The notes: generated from the sequence alone by a model not told the origin. A DNA stretch of 33,688 nt from Candidatus Sulfotelmatobacter sp. (GCA_030038255.1 JASHPH010000405.1:1-33688), one strand, 5' to 3'; positions 24,297 to 32,265 are shown, counted from the stretch's first letter. Program-made: numbers and translations.

Positions 24297-25427
24297 CTAC
24301 GCGCGGGTTCCCTGCAGCGATTCGCTCGACTGGGCAATCGGCGCCGAAATCTGCACCAGCGGATGCACCGGCTCCACCTTCTCCTCCAGCATCCGCTCTG
24401 CTTCTTCATCCCGATACCGCGTAAACAGCGTTGCCTTCACCGTCGCCAGAAATCCGCCCAAAGAAGAAAACGTCGCGTTCACCGCCGACGCTTCATACCC
24501 GCTGTGCACCATGCAGTTCGCGCACCCCGGATTCCCCGACTCCGTCCCATACTTCTCCCACGAAGTCGTCTCGATCAATTCCGCAAACGTTTCCGCGTAC
24601 CCGTCCTGCAGCAGGTAACACGGCTTCTGCCAGCCGAACACGTTGTACGTCGGCATGCCCCACGGCGTGCACGGATACGTCCGCTTCCCCATCAGGAACT
24701 CGAGAAACAGCGGCGACAAATTAAACTGCCAGTTCTTTTTCCGGTTCGACAGGATCGCGCGAAACATCCGTCGCGTCCGCGCCCGTCCAAGAAAATGTCT
24801 CTGATCAGGCGCCTTATCATACGAATATCCGGGCGAGAGCATCATCCCCTCGATACCCAGCTCCATCATCTCGTCAAAAAACGCCCGCACCGACTTCGGA
24901 TTCGCCCCGTCAAACAGCGTCGTGTTCGTCGTCACTCGGAAGCCGCGCCGCAGCGCTTCTTTCACACCATCCAGCGCCAGGTCGTACCCGCCCTCGCGGC
25001 ACACTGCCAGGTCGTGCTCCTCGCGCTGCCCGTCCAGATGCACACTGAAGGTCAAATACTTGCTCGGCGTGAACTGATCGATCTTCTCCTTGAGCAGCAG
25101 CGCATTCGTGCACAAATAGATGTATTTCTTCCGCGCGACCAGCCCTTCGACGATCTCCGCAATCTGCGGATGCATCAGCGGCTCGCCGCCCGGAATCGAA
25201 ACCATCGGCACCCCGCACTCATCCACGGCTCGGAAGCACTCCTCCGGCGACAGATCCTTCTTCAAAATGTGCGCTGGATACTGAATCTTCCCGCACCCCG
25301 CACACGCCAGATTACAGCGGAACAGCGGCTCCAGCATCAGCACCAGCGGATACTGTCTGCGCCCGGCAAGCTTCTGCCGCAACACATAGCTCGCCACCGT
25401 CCACATTTGGGATACAGGAACTGGCAT
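24297..25427 (-). CDS. hpnH: Radical SAM adenosyl-hopene transferase HpnH
   Basis: A 376-residue radical SAM enzyme. The cluster motif CNLACAGC (Cys38, 42, 45) and the flanks YPLVLMLEPLFRCNLACAGC, SIPGGEPLMHPQIAEIVEGL, YLCTNALLL, HLDGQREEHD and YPCTPWGMPTYNVFGWQKPC are diagnostic of HpnH. The C-terminal NPGCANCMVHSGYEASAV is also a family landmark. HpnH adds a 5'-deoxyadenosyl radical to diploptene to form adenosylhopane, the first step of hopanoid side-chain synthesis. No squalene-hopene cyclase or other hpn gene is in the window, so it stands apart from the usual cluster. The tail after about residue 345 is divergent. Confidence 0.93.
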   Translation of the reverse strand: MPVPVSQMWTVASYVLRQKLAGRRQYPLVLMLEPLFRCNLACAGCGKIQYPAHILKKDLSPEECFRAVDECGVPMVSIPGGEPLMHPQIAEIVEGLVARKKYIYLCTNALLLKEKIDQFTPSKYLTFSVHLDGQREEHDLAVCREGGYDLALDGVKEALRRGFRVTTNTTLFDGANPKSVRAFFDEMMELGIEGMMLSPGYSYDKAPDQRHFLGRARTRRMFRAILSNRKKNWQFNLSPLFLEFLMGKRTYPCTPWGMPTYNVFGWQKPCYLLQDGYAETFAELIETTSWEKYGTESGNPGCANCMVHSGYEASAVNATFSSLGGFLATVKATLFTRYRDEEAERMLEEKVEPVHPLVQISAPIAQSSESLQGTRA

Positions 25428-25721
25428 GAATGTCTGGGTAACCCCTGAGTATTGAATTCTATCAGGCTCAGTCGGCCATGTGCCTGACCATGCAGGTTCG
25501 GGCCTTGCCGTCTACGGGGACCTTGATTTTCGCCGTGGAAGAGCGGCCCTTTGGCGCCGCGTAACGAACAAAGAAATGGGGCCTTAGCCCCCCACCCAAT
25601 TCTCTGCAACCCCCGCCCGGTCCCCAGCCTCTAAAGGTCATGCTCCCCCGTTCCCAGCCACGGTCCAAAGAACTCTTGTCCCGGCCCCAGAAACCCGATA
25701 GGCTTGTCCGCAGGGATTTGT
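25428..25721. promoter_or_regulatory. Divergent intergenic region upstream of hpnH
   Basis: 294 bases between hpnH (minus) and the hypothetical gene at 25722 (plus), so it should hold both promoters. A short GGGGC/CTTA/GCCCC hairpin lies at 25578-25591. No clear -35/-10 pair was identified and no gene is supported. Confidence 0.4.
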
Positions 25722-26120
25722 ATGTTTAACCCGCATCCCAACCTGGCCGACGAGGTGAACCGCAGCATCATCCAGTCGGAGATCGAAGGCGGCGTCTTTC
25801 TCGGTGATCTGCCGCCCGCGACGGTCCTCGAAATCCAGACCATGCATCACCGCTACACCGCCGTTCTGCTCGGCGGCAGCGACGCCCTGATCTCCGGCCA
25901 CCCCGAGTTCTGCCCCGAGCCGGTGCAGGTGGCCATCGCCGGTTCGACCTGGGGAGGCTCCATGCTCAAGCTCCAGTACGTCGGCCGGGGCATGCACCTC
26001 GAATTCCGCCATCCTCACTACCCCACTCCGATCGTCACGTCACGCATCCAGGAAATCCGCGACCGCGCCCCGCTCCCGCCGCTCGAACTCGACGCCCGCG
26101 TCCACGGCGCACACTCGTAG
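25722..26120 (+). CDS. Hypothetical protein, possibly lineage-restricted
   Basis: The start was chosen at ATG 25722, with AGGGA upstream at good spacing; the frame is open to 25704. The 132-residue product starts [20 protein letters not shown] and has no signal peptide or membrane segment. Features are a beta-rich middle ([24 protein letters not shown]), [22 protein letters not shown], and a His/Pro-rich end. Codon use is strongly GC3, as in neighbouring housekeeping genes, so it is likely real. No family is recognised. It is divergent from hpnH and followed by an intergenic repeat. Confidence 0.72.
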   Translation: MFNPHPNLADEVNRSIIQSEIEGGVFLGDLPPATVLEIQTMHHRYTAVLLGGSDALISGHPEFCPEPVQVAIAGSTWGGSMLKLQYVGRGMHLEFRHPHYPTPIVTSRIQEIRDRAPLPPLELDARVHGAHS

Positions 26121-26138
26121 CAATCACCATTGACCACT

Positions 26139-26184
26139 TTGTCATCCCGAGCGAGGCTCTTTTCGCCGAGTCGAGGGACTAGCG
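26139..26184. repeat. GTCATCC-family repeat copy 5
   Basis: Begins TTGTCATCCCGAGCGAGGC and ends GAGTCGAGGGACTAG. A degenerate member compared with copies at 20622 and 30617; it lies just after the 25722-26120 gene. Confidence 0.5.
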
Positions 26185-26351
26185 CTTAATCTCGCGCGGC
26201 CAGTCCGTTAACGGTCTCAATCTTCAATCTGAAATCGGCAATCCAGCATGCCGCTGCGCTACCCGGTGCTCGCTACTCAGTACTCCGTTCTTCCCATTGA
26301 CTATCCCCCTCGTACCCACTACCATTCCCGCCATCAGGCGAGAACAACCAT

Positions 26352-26711
26352 ATGCCCCTGACCATTCAGCCGCGCGAAGTTTCCCACGTCACCATCCTCG
26401 ACGTTACCGGCCGCATTGTGCTCGGCGACGAAATCCACGACCTGCGCGACTCCATCCGCAGCCTGCTCGACCAGGGCAAGAAAAAAATTATCCTCAACCT
26501 CGCCGGCGTCGACTACATCGACTCGTCCGGCGTGGGTGAACTCGTCGGCTGCTACACCACCGTGCGCAACGCCGGCGGCGAGCTCAAGCTCCTCAACCTC
26601 ACCCAGAAGGTGAAAGACGTCCTCCACGTCACCAAGCTCTACACCGTCTTCGACATCAAGGACGACGAATTCACTGCCGTCAAATCCTTCGACTACTTCT
26701 TCGCGAAATAA
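26352..26711 (+). CDS. STAS-domain anti-anti-sigma factor
   Basis: A 119-residue single STAS domain of the SpoIIAA/RsbV type. It starts MPLTIQPREVSHVTILDVTG and carries the phosphorylation motif DYIDSSGVGELV, with Ser58/Ser59 as the candidate site. The C-terminal half (GELKLLNLTQKVKDVLHVTKLYTVFDI) is also typical. Such proteins bind an anti-sigma kinase when unphosphorylated, releasing a sigma factor. Neither the kinase (RsbW/SpoIIAB) nor the phosphatase is adjacent, so the partner is elsewhere. A palindromic repeat starts four bases after the stop codon. Confidence 0.93.
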   Translation: MPLTIQPREVSHVTILDVTGRIVLGDEIHDLRDSIRSLLDQGKKKIILNLAGVDYIDSSGVGELVGCYTTVRNAGGELKLLNLTQKVKDVLHVTKLYTVFDIKDDEFTAVKSFDYFFAK

Positions 26712-26714
26712 CGC

Positions 26715-26751
26715 TCATGTAGGGACAGCCGCCCTCGGCTATCCAGTCGAG
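26715..26751. repeat. GGACAGCCG hairpin repeat, copy 1
   Basis: CATGTAGGGACAGCCG followed by CCCT and CGGCTATCC, then GTCGAGC. The arms pair at eight of nine positions (26723-26744). The second copy is at 30814-30853. Four bases after the STAS gene stop. Confidence 0.75.
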
Positions 26752-26760
26752 CAGGTTGCC

Positions 26761-26798
26761 CCACCTTTGTCTCCGCGCACTTTGCGGAGACAGGGTGG
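26761..26798. repeat. CCACC...GGTGG hairpin repeat, copy 2
   Basis: TGTCTCCGC (26768-26776) pairs perfectly with GCGGAGACA (26784-26792), and outer CCACC pairs with GGTGG. The outline is the same as at 22384-22416 but with different inner arms, so the stem, not the sequence, is conserved. Confidence 0.75.
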
Positions 26799-26940
26799 GA
26801 CTCGCGCAAGCTGTCGCGAAAGCCCTCTGCCCCCCGAACCGCGCTTGCCACGCCCCCAAGCCGCCCATCTCGAAGTAGAATCTAGGATGTAAAACTTAAA
26901 TGACCGTCATGGGCACTGCAACCTGGAGCAGTCGCCGTTC

Positions 26941-27330
26941 ATGCCTCAGCCGCCCAAATCCAATCGCGAACTCATCTGGACCGTCGACCGCAACTTTCAG
27001 GGATGGACCTGCTCGCAGTGCGAGTGGAACTCCCCACTGCCCACGCTGCTGAACGACCCCGAAGCCAAGACCGCCTTTGACCGCCTGGCAGCGGCCAAAT
27101 TCCGCGACCACAAATGCGCCGACCACCTCTCCCGTCTCGCGCCAGCGCCCGCCGACAGCTTCACCGCCCGCATCAAGAACATGGTCGCGCACGGCTTTAA
27201 GCCCAAAGACGCCGTCGAACTTTTCCTGCAGGAAGCCGCGCTCGAATTCCGCAACCAGCCCCAGATGCTCGCGCAGGCGAAATCCGAAGCCGAAGACTTC
27301 CTCCGCCGCCTCCGTGCCGGATTGATCTAA
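26941..27330 (+). CDS. Small Cys-containing hypothetical protein
   Basis: A 129-residue protein starting MPQPPKSNRELIWTVDRNF. A CSQC pair (residues about 24-27) plus a later HKC and DH (about 57-62) suggest a small zinc-binding head: GWTCSQCEWN and FRDHKCADHLSR. The rest is helical and charged (KPKDAVELFLQEAALEFRNQ). No family is recognised. I recall similar short zinc-finger-like proteins in acidobacteria. Codon use is GC3-rich like the neighbours. It lies 229 bases after the STAS gene, separated by two hairpin repeats. Confidence 0.7.
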   Translation: MPQPPKSNRELIWTVDRNFQGWTCSQCEWNSPLPTLLNDPEAKTAFDRLAAAKFRDHKCADHLSRLAPAPADSFTARIKNMVAHGFKPKDAVELFLQEAALEFRNQPQMLAQAKSEAEDFLRRLRAGLI

Positions 27331-27465
27331 GAATTATGAGGATTTTTCCGTCAAAGAATTTGCCTGGTGACTCTTTTGCATTAGCAGCAGCAGAACGATA
27401 AGCTCCATTTTGGGCAATCGGGCGACATAATTCACCTTAACGACAGGTATCTGACAGGCGTAGAT

Positions 27466-28317
27466 ATGGGGCAGCGTGCATTAGTGCTCGGGGCGGGCGG
27501 ACACGCCGCCACCGCGTGGGAGCTCGGAGTGATTACCGGCATGGCTGATGCTGGCGTTGACGTTCGCGACGCCGATCTGATCGTGGGCACCTCAGCCGGA
27601 GCGCGGGTCGGTGTCCAAATCAGAAGCCATCTGACACTGGAAGAATTGTTCCAGCGGCAGGTCGATCCATATCTGCAGACGAAAGAGCCGGCCCCGCCGG
27701 TTGACTTTACGCAATGGCGCGCCAATTTCGTACGGGCGAAGGAAGGCTCAGGGGACGCCGTTACCGTGCTCAAGCGCTTCGGTGCGCTGGCCCTCCAGGC
27801 GCCACTGGGTTCGCAAGACACTCGACGGAACATGATCGCCGCGGCGCTGCCAACGCAGATTTGGCCCGAGCGCCGCCTTTTGATTGTGGCCGTCGACGTG
27901 GAAAGTGGCGAGCGGCGCGCGTTCGATCATTCGAGCGGGGTCGACCTGATCGACGCTGTGGCTGCGAGCGGTGCTGTGCCGGGGATCTGGCCCGCGGTCG
28001 CACTCGGTGGCCGCAGGTACATGGACGGCGGCGTCTATTCCATCGACAACGCAGATCTCGCCGTGGGGTGCGAGCACGTTTTGATTTTGACGCTGCCAGC
28101 ACGCGTGCCACCACTTTGCACCGCAACACTCGAGGCCGCAGTCGACACGCTCAGGCACAGCGGGATGCAGGTCGATGTCGTCCATCCCGACGAAGCGGCG
28201 CAAGCGGCCTTTGCCTCGGTCGGCGGAAACCTGCTCGACCCTTCAGTTCGTGAGGCCGCTGCCCGCGCCGGACGCGAACAGGGCCGGCGAACCGCTACAG
28301 CAGGAGCGCGTCGATGA
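27466..28317 (+). CDS. Patatin-like phospholipase/acyl hydrolase
   Basis: A 283-residue protein with the patatin catalytic dyad: Ser43 in GTSAG and Asp187 in the DGG motif (RRYMDGGVYS). The N-terminal oxyanion loop reads LGAGGHAATAWELGV, slightly altered from GGGxxG. The family hydrolyses lipid acyl chains. The sequence looks closer to the short RssA-like and actinobacterial forms than to long patatins, which hints at transfer, though this is an impression only. The product ends Arg/Ala/Thr-rich. There is no strong ribosome site before ATG 27466. It is convergent with the oligopeptidase gene, 40 bases apart. Confidence 0.85.
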   Translation: MGQRALVLGAGGHAATAWELGVITGMADAGVDVRDADLIVGTSAGARVGVQIRSHLTLEELFQRQVDPYLQTKEPAPPVDFTQWRANFVRAKEGSGDAVTVLKRFGALALQAPLGSQDTRRNMIAAALPTQIWPERRLLIVAVDVESGERRAFDHSSGVDLIDAVAASGAVPGIWPAVALGGRRYMDGGVYSIDNADLAVGCEHVLILTLPARVPPLCTATLEAAVDTLRHSGMQVDVVHPDEAAQAAFASVGGNLLDPSVREAAARAGREQGRRTATAGARR

Positions 28318-28357
28318 GATCCGTGCAACTTCCATGACGAGCTCGAGTTCAGCTCAT

Positions 28358-30490
28358 CTAGTTCGTAATCCCCATCTCGCCCAATATCCACGCGTAATCG
28401 AACGCCGCTTCATGCAACCGGTCATACCGTCCCGAAGATCCACCATGTCCCGCCGGCTGCAGATTCGTCTTCAAGATGAGCGTGTTGTGATCCGTCCGCG
28501 TCGCCCGCATCTTCGCCACGTACTTTGCCGGCTCCCAGTACATCACCTGCGAGTCGTTGAACGACGTCTTCACCAGCATGTCCGGATAATTCTTCGCCGC
28601 AATGTTGTCATACGGCGAATACGTGATCATATAATCGAACGCTGCCTTCTCCTTCGGATTCCCCCACTCCTCAAACTCACCCACCGTCAGCGGCAAGCTC
28701 TCATCCAGCATCGTGTTCATCACGTCCACGAACGGTACACCCACCAGTGCCGCATGAAACAGATCGGGACGCATGTTCAGCACCGCCCCCATCAGCAGCC
28801 CGCCCGCCGATCGCCCCTCAATCACCAGCCGGTCCTTCGACCCATATCCGGCCTTCGTCAAAAACTCCGCGCACGAAATGAAGTCTGTGAACGTGGTCTT
28901 CTTGTTCATCATGCGCCCGGCGTCGTGCCAGGCCTTGCCCATCTCGCCGCCGCCGCGAATGTGCGCTACCGCCACCACCACACCACGATCCACCATGCTG
29001 GAAATGTTCGAGTTGAAAAACATGTCGATCGAGATCCCGTACGACCCATACCCGTATAAATACAGCGGCCCCTTGCCGTCGAGCTTTGTTCCCTTCAGAT
29101 ACAGCACCGAAATGGGAACCCTCACTCCATCCGATGCAGTGGCATAAACCTGCTCCACCTGATACTTCGTCCGGTCATACCCTCCCGGCACTTCCTTCTG
29201 TTTCAGCAACTGCGACGTCCCCTTCTCCATGTCATACGCAAACACCGAGTCCGGCGTAATCGGCGACTGATACCGATACCGAAACTCCGTCGTGTCGTAC
29301 ACCCGATTCACATACGAATAGGCCGCGTAGGCCGGCTCCGGAAACGCGATGTCCTTCGCTTTACCGTCCCGCAAATCCGTCACCCGAATCTGCGGCAGCC
29401 CGTTCGCCCGCTCATACAGCACCAGGAAATTCCGGAAGAGGTCTATGTCATCCAGCATGATGTCCGGATTGTGCGCCAGCACTTCCTGCCAGTTCGCACT
29501 GCCCGGATCCGTCACCGGCGCCCGCACCAGCCGGAAATTCCTCCCCGTATCATTCACCCGGATATAAAACGAATCCCCATTGTGGTCCGGATAATATTCC
29601 ACGCCCTGCTTGCGCGGCTCCATCACCTTCCACTCCGTCGTCGGATCGTTTGCCGGAATGTACCGCGCCTCCGTCGTCGTATGGCTCACAGACAGCAGAA
29701 AAATGTATTTCTGGCTCCGCGACTTGTCAGCGCCCACCTCAAACCGCTCGTCCTTCTCTTCATAGATCAGATCATCCGGCCCCGCCGTTCCCGCCGCATG
29801 CCGATACATCCGGTACTGCCGCTTCGACACGGCATCTTCCTGCGTATAGAAAATCGTCTTGTTGTCGTTCGCCCACACCACCGATCCCACCCGCTCGGCG
29901 TGATCCACCAGCGTCTTTCCCGTCCGCAGATCCTTCACGGCCAGCTGATACTGCCGGAACCCCGTGTTGTCGAACGAATACGCCAGCAGATTCCCGTCCG
30001 GCGACACCGCATACGCCGCCACGCTCATGAACGTCTGGCCCTTCGCCAGCTCGTTGATGTCGAGCACCACCTCTTCCGTCGCATTCTCGTCCCCCACCTT
30101 CTTGCGGCAGCGAATCTGGTACTGCTTTCCCGCCTCCGTGCGCACGTAATAAAAGTAGTCGCCCTCGCGGTAGGGAACCTCGACGTCCGTCTCCTTCACC
30201 CGGCTTAGCATCTCGTCATACAACTTTTTCTGGAACGGCTCCGTCGGCTTCATCACGGCATCGGTGTAGGCGTTCTCCGCCTCCAGATACGCCTTCACCT
30301 CCGGATTCGGTTTGTCCCGCAGCCAGAAATAGTTGTCCACCAGCTCGTGCCCGTTGACTTCGGTGACGTGCGGCACTTTCTTCGCCACCGGCGGCGCAGG
30401 CAGCGACCCGGTATCCGCCGCAGTGAAGACAAGAATGGCAGCCAACAACAGCGCGCCCATCGTGAGTCGGCGCACGAGATTCTTCTTCAT
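28358..30490 (-). CDS. Secreted prolyl oligopeptidase-family serine peptidase (S9A, oligopeptidase B-like)
   Basis: A 710-residue protein with a signal peptide-like N-terminus (MKKNLVRRLTMGALLLAAILVFTAAD), a seven-bladed propeller (about 75-430) and a C-terminal alpha/beta hydrolase domain. The catalytic triad is Ser561 (GRSAGG), Asp646 (SFNDSQV) and His682 (AGHGG). The N-terminal 'NGHELVDNYFWLRDKPNPEVKAYLEAEN' is the S9A/PtrB landmark. Oligopeptidase B cleaves small peptides after basic residues; a prolyl specificity is also possible. The signal suggests periplasmic peptide scavenging. The start ATG has ACGGAGGAATT upstream. It stands alone between repeat-rich gaps. Confidence 0.93.
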   Translation of the reverse strand: MKKNLVRRLTMGALLLAAILVFTAADTGSLPAPPVAKKVPHVTEVNGHELVDNYFWLRDKPNPEVKAYLEAENAYTDAVMKPTEPFQKKLYDEMLSRVKETDVEVPYREGDYFYYVRTEAGKQYQIRCRKKVGDENATEEVVLDINELAKGQTFMSVAAYAVSPDGNLLAYSFDNTGFRQYQLAVKDLRTGKTLVDHAERVGSVVWANDNKTIFYTQEDAVSKRQYRMYRHAAGTAGPDDLIYEEKDERFEVGADKSRSQKYIFLLSVSHTTTEARYIPANDPTTEWKVMEPRKQGVEYYPDHNGDSFYIRVNDTGRNFRLVRAPVTDPGSANWQEVLAHNPDIMLDDIDLFRNFLVLYERANGLPQIRVTDLRDGKAKDIAFPEPAYAAYSYVNRVYDTTEFRYRYQSPITPDSVFAYDMEKGTSQLLKQKEVPGGYDRTKYQVEQVYATASDGVRVPISVLYLKGTKLDGKGPLYLYGYGSYGISIDMFFNSNISSMVDRGVVVAVAHIRGGGEMGKAWHDAGRMMNKKTTFTDFISCAEFLTKAGYGSKDRLVIEGRSAGGLLMGAVLNMRPDLFHAALVGVPFVDVMNTMLDESLPLTVGEFEEWGNPKEKAAFDYMITYSPYDNIAAKNYPDMLVKTSFNDSQVMYWEPAKYVAKMRATRTDHNTLILKTNLQPAGHGGSSGRYDRLHEAAFDYAWILGEMGITN

Positions 30491-30566
30491 AATTCCTCCG
30501 TAAATTGATCCTTTATGTATGGGCGGACGCGCTCGTTGCGCAACTTGTCTCGAAACCGACTAATGC

Positions 30567-30601
30567 TTGTCATTCCGAGGAGCGCAGCGACGAGGAACCT
30601 G
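30567..30601. repeat. GTCATTCC-family repeat, copy 6
   Basis: TTGTCATTCCGAGGAGCGC, then CGAGGAACCT; a variant of the GTCATCC family directly upstream of the better-preserved copy at 30617. Confidence 0.5.
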
Positions 30602-30616
30602 CTTTTGCTTTCTTCG

Positions 30617-30679
30617 TTGTCATCCTGAGCGAAGGTTGTCGTCCGCGAAGCGGATGACAACGCAGTCGAAGGATCCCTA
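30617..30679. repeat. GTCATCC-family repeat, copy 7
   Basis: Begins TTGTCATCCTGAGCGAAGG and ends GCAGTCGAAGGATCCCTA. GTTGTCGTCCGC and GCGGATGACAAC pair over 12 positions with one wobble around GAA. The ends match copy 4 at 20622-20684 almost exactly. Confidence 0.85.
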
Positions 30680-30696
30680 GCCCGAAGGTTGCCAAT

Positions 30697-30719
30697 CCTT
30701 GTCGCGCCTATGCGACAGG
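30697..30719. repeat. Short hairpin repeat, copy 3
   Basis: CC...TGTCGC / GCGACA...GG makes a 6-bp stem plus outer pairs, a shortened relative of 22384-22416. Confidence 0.5.
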
Positions 30720-30813
30720 TTGGGAACTCGCGCGCAATTCTAACCTAAAGTGTAAATCCAGTTTGTCATTCGGACTTCGACTGGGGTCCGGGTCTTGGAC
30801 CACCGCCACGGCC

Positions 30814-30853
30814 CATGTGGGGACAGCCGCCCCCGGCTGTCCGGTCGAGCGCA
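30814..30853. repeat. GGACAGCCG hairpin repeat, copy 2
   Basis: GGACAGCCG (30821-30829) and CGGCTGTCC (30834-30842) form a perfect 9-bp stem around CCCC, followed by GGTCGAGC. Matches 26715-26751. Confidence 0.8.
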
Positions 30854-30997
30854 GCTCGACGGCCTCACCACGAATGGCAGGACCAGAACAATGAAACCAG
30901 CCGTTTCCCACTTTGGCTGCGCTTCGTAGGTCGTTGCTGGCTTCGAAATTGCGGCTCGAATCGAACCCTTGCTCCCACCCCATACCCATCCTGATCC

Positions 30998-31129
30998 CTA
31001 CCGCGTCCCTGCCCACAACGTCAGCACGATGAACAGCGCTTGCATCGGAATCCGCCACACCAGGGGCGTCACCGGCTTCGCCGCGAGGCGCGGCAGCATC
31101 GCCACCACGAGAATAATCAGAACCATCAT
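30998..31129 (-). CDS. Small two-helix membrane protein
   Basis: A 43-residue frame from ATG 31129 to TAG 30998: MMVLIILVVAMLPRLAAKPV, then TPLVWRIPMQALFIVLTLW. It would form two membrane helices joined by a short basic loop. Third positions are strongly G/C (about four in five), as in real genes here, and AGG lies about eight bases upstream. The frame is open up to 31189, but the upstream part translates a GGTACT repeat. No family is recognised. It lies downstream of the 31190-31489 gene on the same strand. Confidence 0.45.
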   Translation of the reverse strand: MMVLIILVVAMLPRLAAKPVTPLVWRIPMQALFIVLTLWAGTR

Positions 31130-31159
31130 GTCCGACCTAAGAAACGAGAACCGACAGCT

Positions 31160-31186
31160 GGGTACTGAGTACTGGGTACTAAGTGA
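31160..31186. repeat. GGTACT/AGTACT tandem motif
   Basis: GGTACTGAGTACTGGGTACT, a run of near-identical 6-7-base units. A related CTACTCAGTACTC occurs near 26273. It lies between two minus-strand genes. Confidence 0.55.
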
Positions 31187-31189
31187 CAA

Positions 31190-31489
31190 TTACCTCCCGT
31201 ACTCCGTCACCTTCCCATCGACCACGACGGCCACATATTTCCCCGACCCAATCTCCCGGAACTGCACCACCTTGTGACCATCACGCGCCAGCTGTCCCCA
31301 CCGGCTCGGCTTCTCCGCATTCTGTTCAATCGCCTGATATCCCTTCCCACCCATCTCAAACCGCACCGTCCTCAGCCGCCGCGTCCCGGTCCGCATCACC
31401 TTCTCCGCCCGCCCCTCCACCACGACCTCGGCCCCGCCCATCATCTGCTCCGCGACCGACGTCAACACTGCATGATCCAGCATCTCCAT
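31190..31489 (-). CDS. Conserved hypothetical protein
   Basis: The start was chosen at ATG 31489, with GGAG immediately upstream, giving 99 residues. The frame is open to 31729, but that part translates a paired-palindrome repeat and overlaps the divergent gene. The product starts MEMLDHAVLTSVAEQMMGGA and continues with a beta-rich pattern (EVVVEGRAEKVMRTGTRRLRT, FREIGSGKYVAVVVDGKVTEY). No family is recognised. It has no signal peptide or membrane segment. Confidence 0.65.
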   Translation of the reverse strand: MEMLDHAVLTSVAEQMMGGAEVVVEGRAEKVMRTGTRRLRTVRFEMGGKGYQAIEQNAEKPSRWGQLARDGHKVVQFREIGSGKYVAVVVDGKVTEYGR

Positions 31490-31520
31490 TACTCCAGCCG
31501 CGCAGCGGCGAAATGTGAAA

Positions 31521-31577
31521 GCCCGGCACGGCAGTGCCGGGTAAGCTTCAGAGAAAGACGGCGAGTCCCGTAGGGAC
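31521..31577. repeat. Paired-palindrome repeat, copy 2
   Basis: CCCGGCAC/GTGCCGGG stem at 31522-31541 and GTCCCGTAGGGAC at 31565-31577, the same pair as at 23016-23072. It lies in the divergent gap between the genes starting at 31489 and 31659. Confidence 0.85.
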
Positions 31578-31658
31578 GGTATTCCGTTTTTCCACTCCGC
31601 CAAACTTTCGTAAGAGTTCCCCGCCCCCAAACCCGAACTAGAATACGCGCAGAATCCC

Positions 31659-32096
31659 ATGTCGAGGAGCACAAAACTTTCCCTGGTCTTCTTCGGCCTG
31701 CTCTTCCTCGGCTCGCTGCCCATGCTCACCGGCCGCCTGCGCGCCCATTACGAGCAACACAAGGTCTCGATCGGAATGACCCTCCCCATGGTGTTCAGCG
31801 CACTCGACCAGTGGAACCTGTGCATCACCAGCTATTCGGACGAGCACAAACAGGAGTTCGCAGGCTTCAACGCGCTCGAGGAACCAGGCGGAGAGTTGTA
31901 CCGTATGCCCAAATACCACAAGACCCTGACCTCGAAGGCAGAGTTTGTCCAGTTTGTCTCAGAGCAAATGAACAACGGGAAGGCCTGGGGCAGCCAGTTC
32001 ACCTACTACGCCGGCTCCGTCCGCAACACCTTTCGCGTGGACTTCGATGCCGGCGGCAAAGTCATCCATGTACCCGAGATGGCTGTCCGCCCCTAA
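31659..32096 (+). CDS. Membrane-anchored hypothetical protein
   Basis: A 145-residue protein with one N-terminal hydrophobic segment (about 7-23, LSLVFFGLLFLGSLPML) that may be a signal anchor, then a soluble part with GMTLPMVFSALDQWNLCITSY, LTSKAEFVQFVSEQMNNGKAW and FRVDFDAGGKVIHV. The last segments suggest a small alpha/beta periplasmic domain. No family is recognised. It is divergent from the 31190-31489 gene, with repeat copy 2 between them. Confidence 0.72.
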   Translation: MSRSTKLSLVFFGLLFLGSLPMLTGRLRAHYEQHKVSIGMTLPMVFSALDQWNLCITSYSDEHKQEFAGFNALEEPGGELYRMPKYHKTLTSKAEFVQFVSEQMNNGKAWGSQFTYYAGSVRNTFRVDFDAGGKVIHVPEMAVRP

Positions 32097-32265
32097 ACGG
32101 CGCCGTGCATCTTGTGAAACGATGATGCTACGGCCCGAACGTTTTCTGCCCCGCGTCACGTGAGCCCGGCACGGCCATCGCCAACTGACAGATTGCCTCC
32201 GGATTGCCGACCGAACAGAACCCAACCCGAGAGTAAATACAAGCCGCCACATTGGGAGCCCACGA

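Larger units (their letters stand above)
30491..30997. other. Repeat-rich intergenic region
   Basis: 507 bases upstream of the oligopeptidase gene. It contains four repeat units: 30567-30601, 30617-30679, 30697-30719 and 30814-30853. An open frame on the minus strand (30708-31058) translates these repeats and is not a gene. The oligopeptidase promoter must lie here but was not identified. Confidence 0.65.

Noticed and set aside
24294-25448. 384-residue plus-strand frame opposite hpnH
   Set aside because: Arg/His/Leu-rich antisense shadow of a clearly recognised gene.
30708-31058. 116-residue minus-strand frame
   Set aside because: It mainly translates intergenic hairpin repeats and has no family features.
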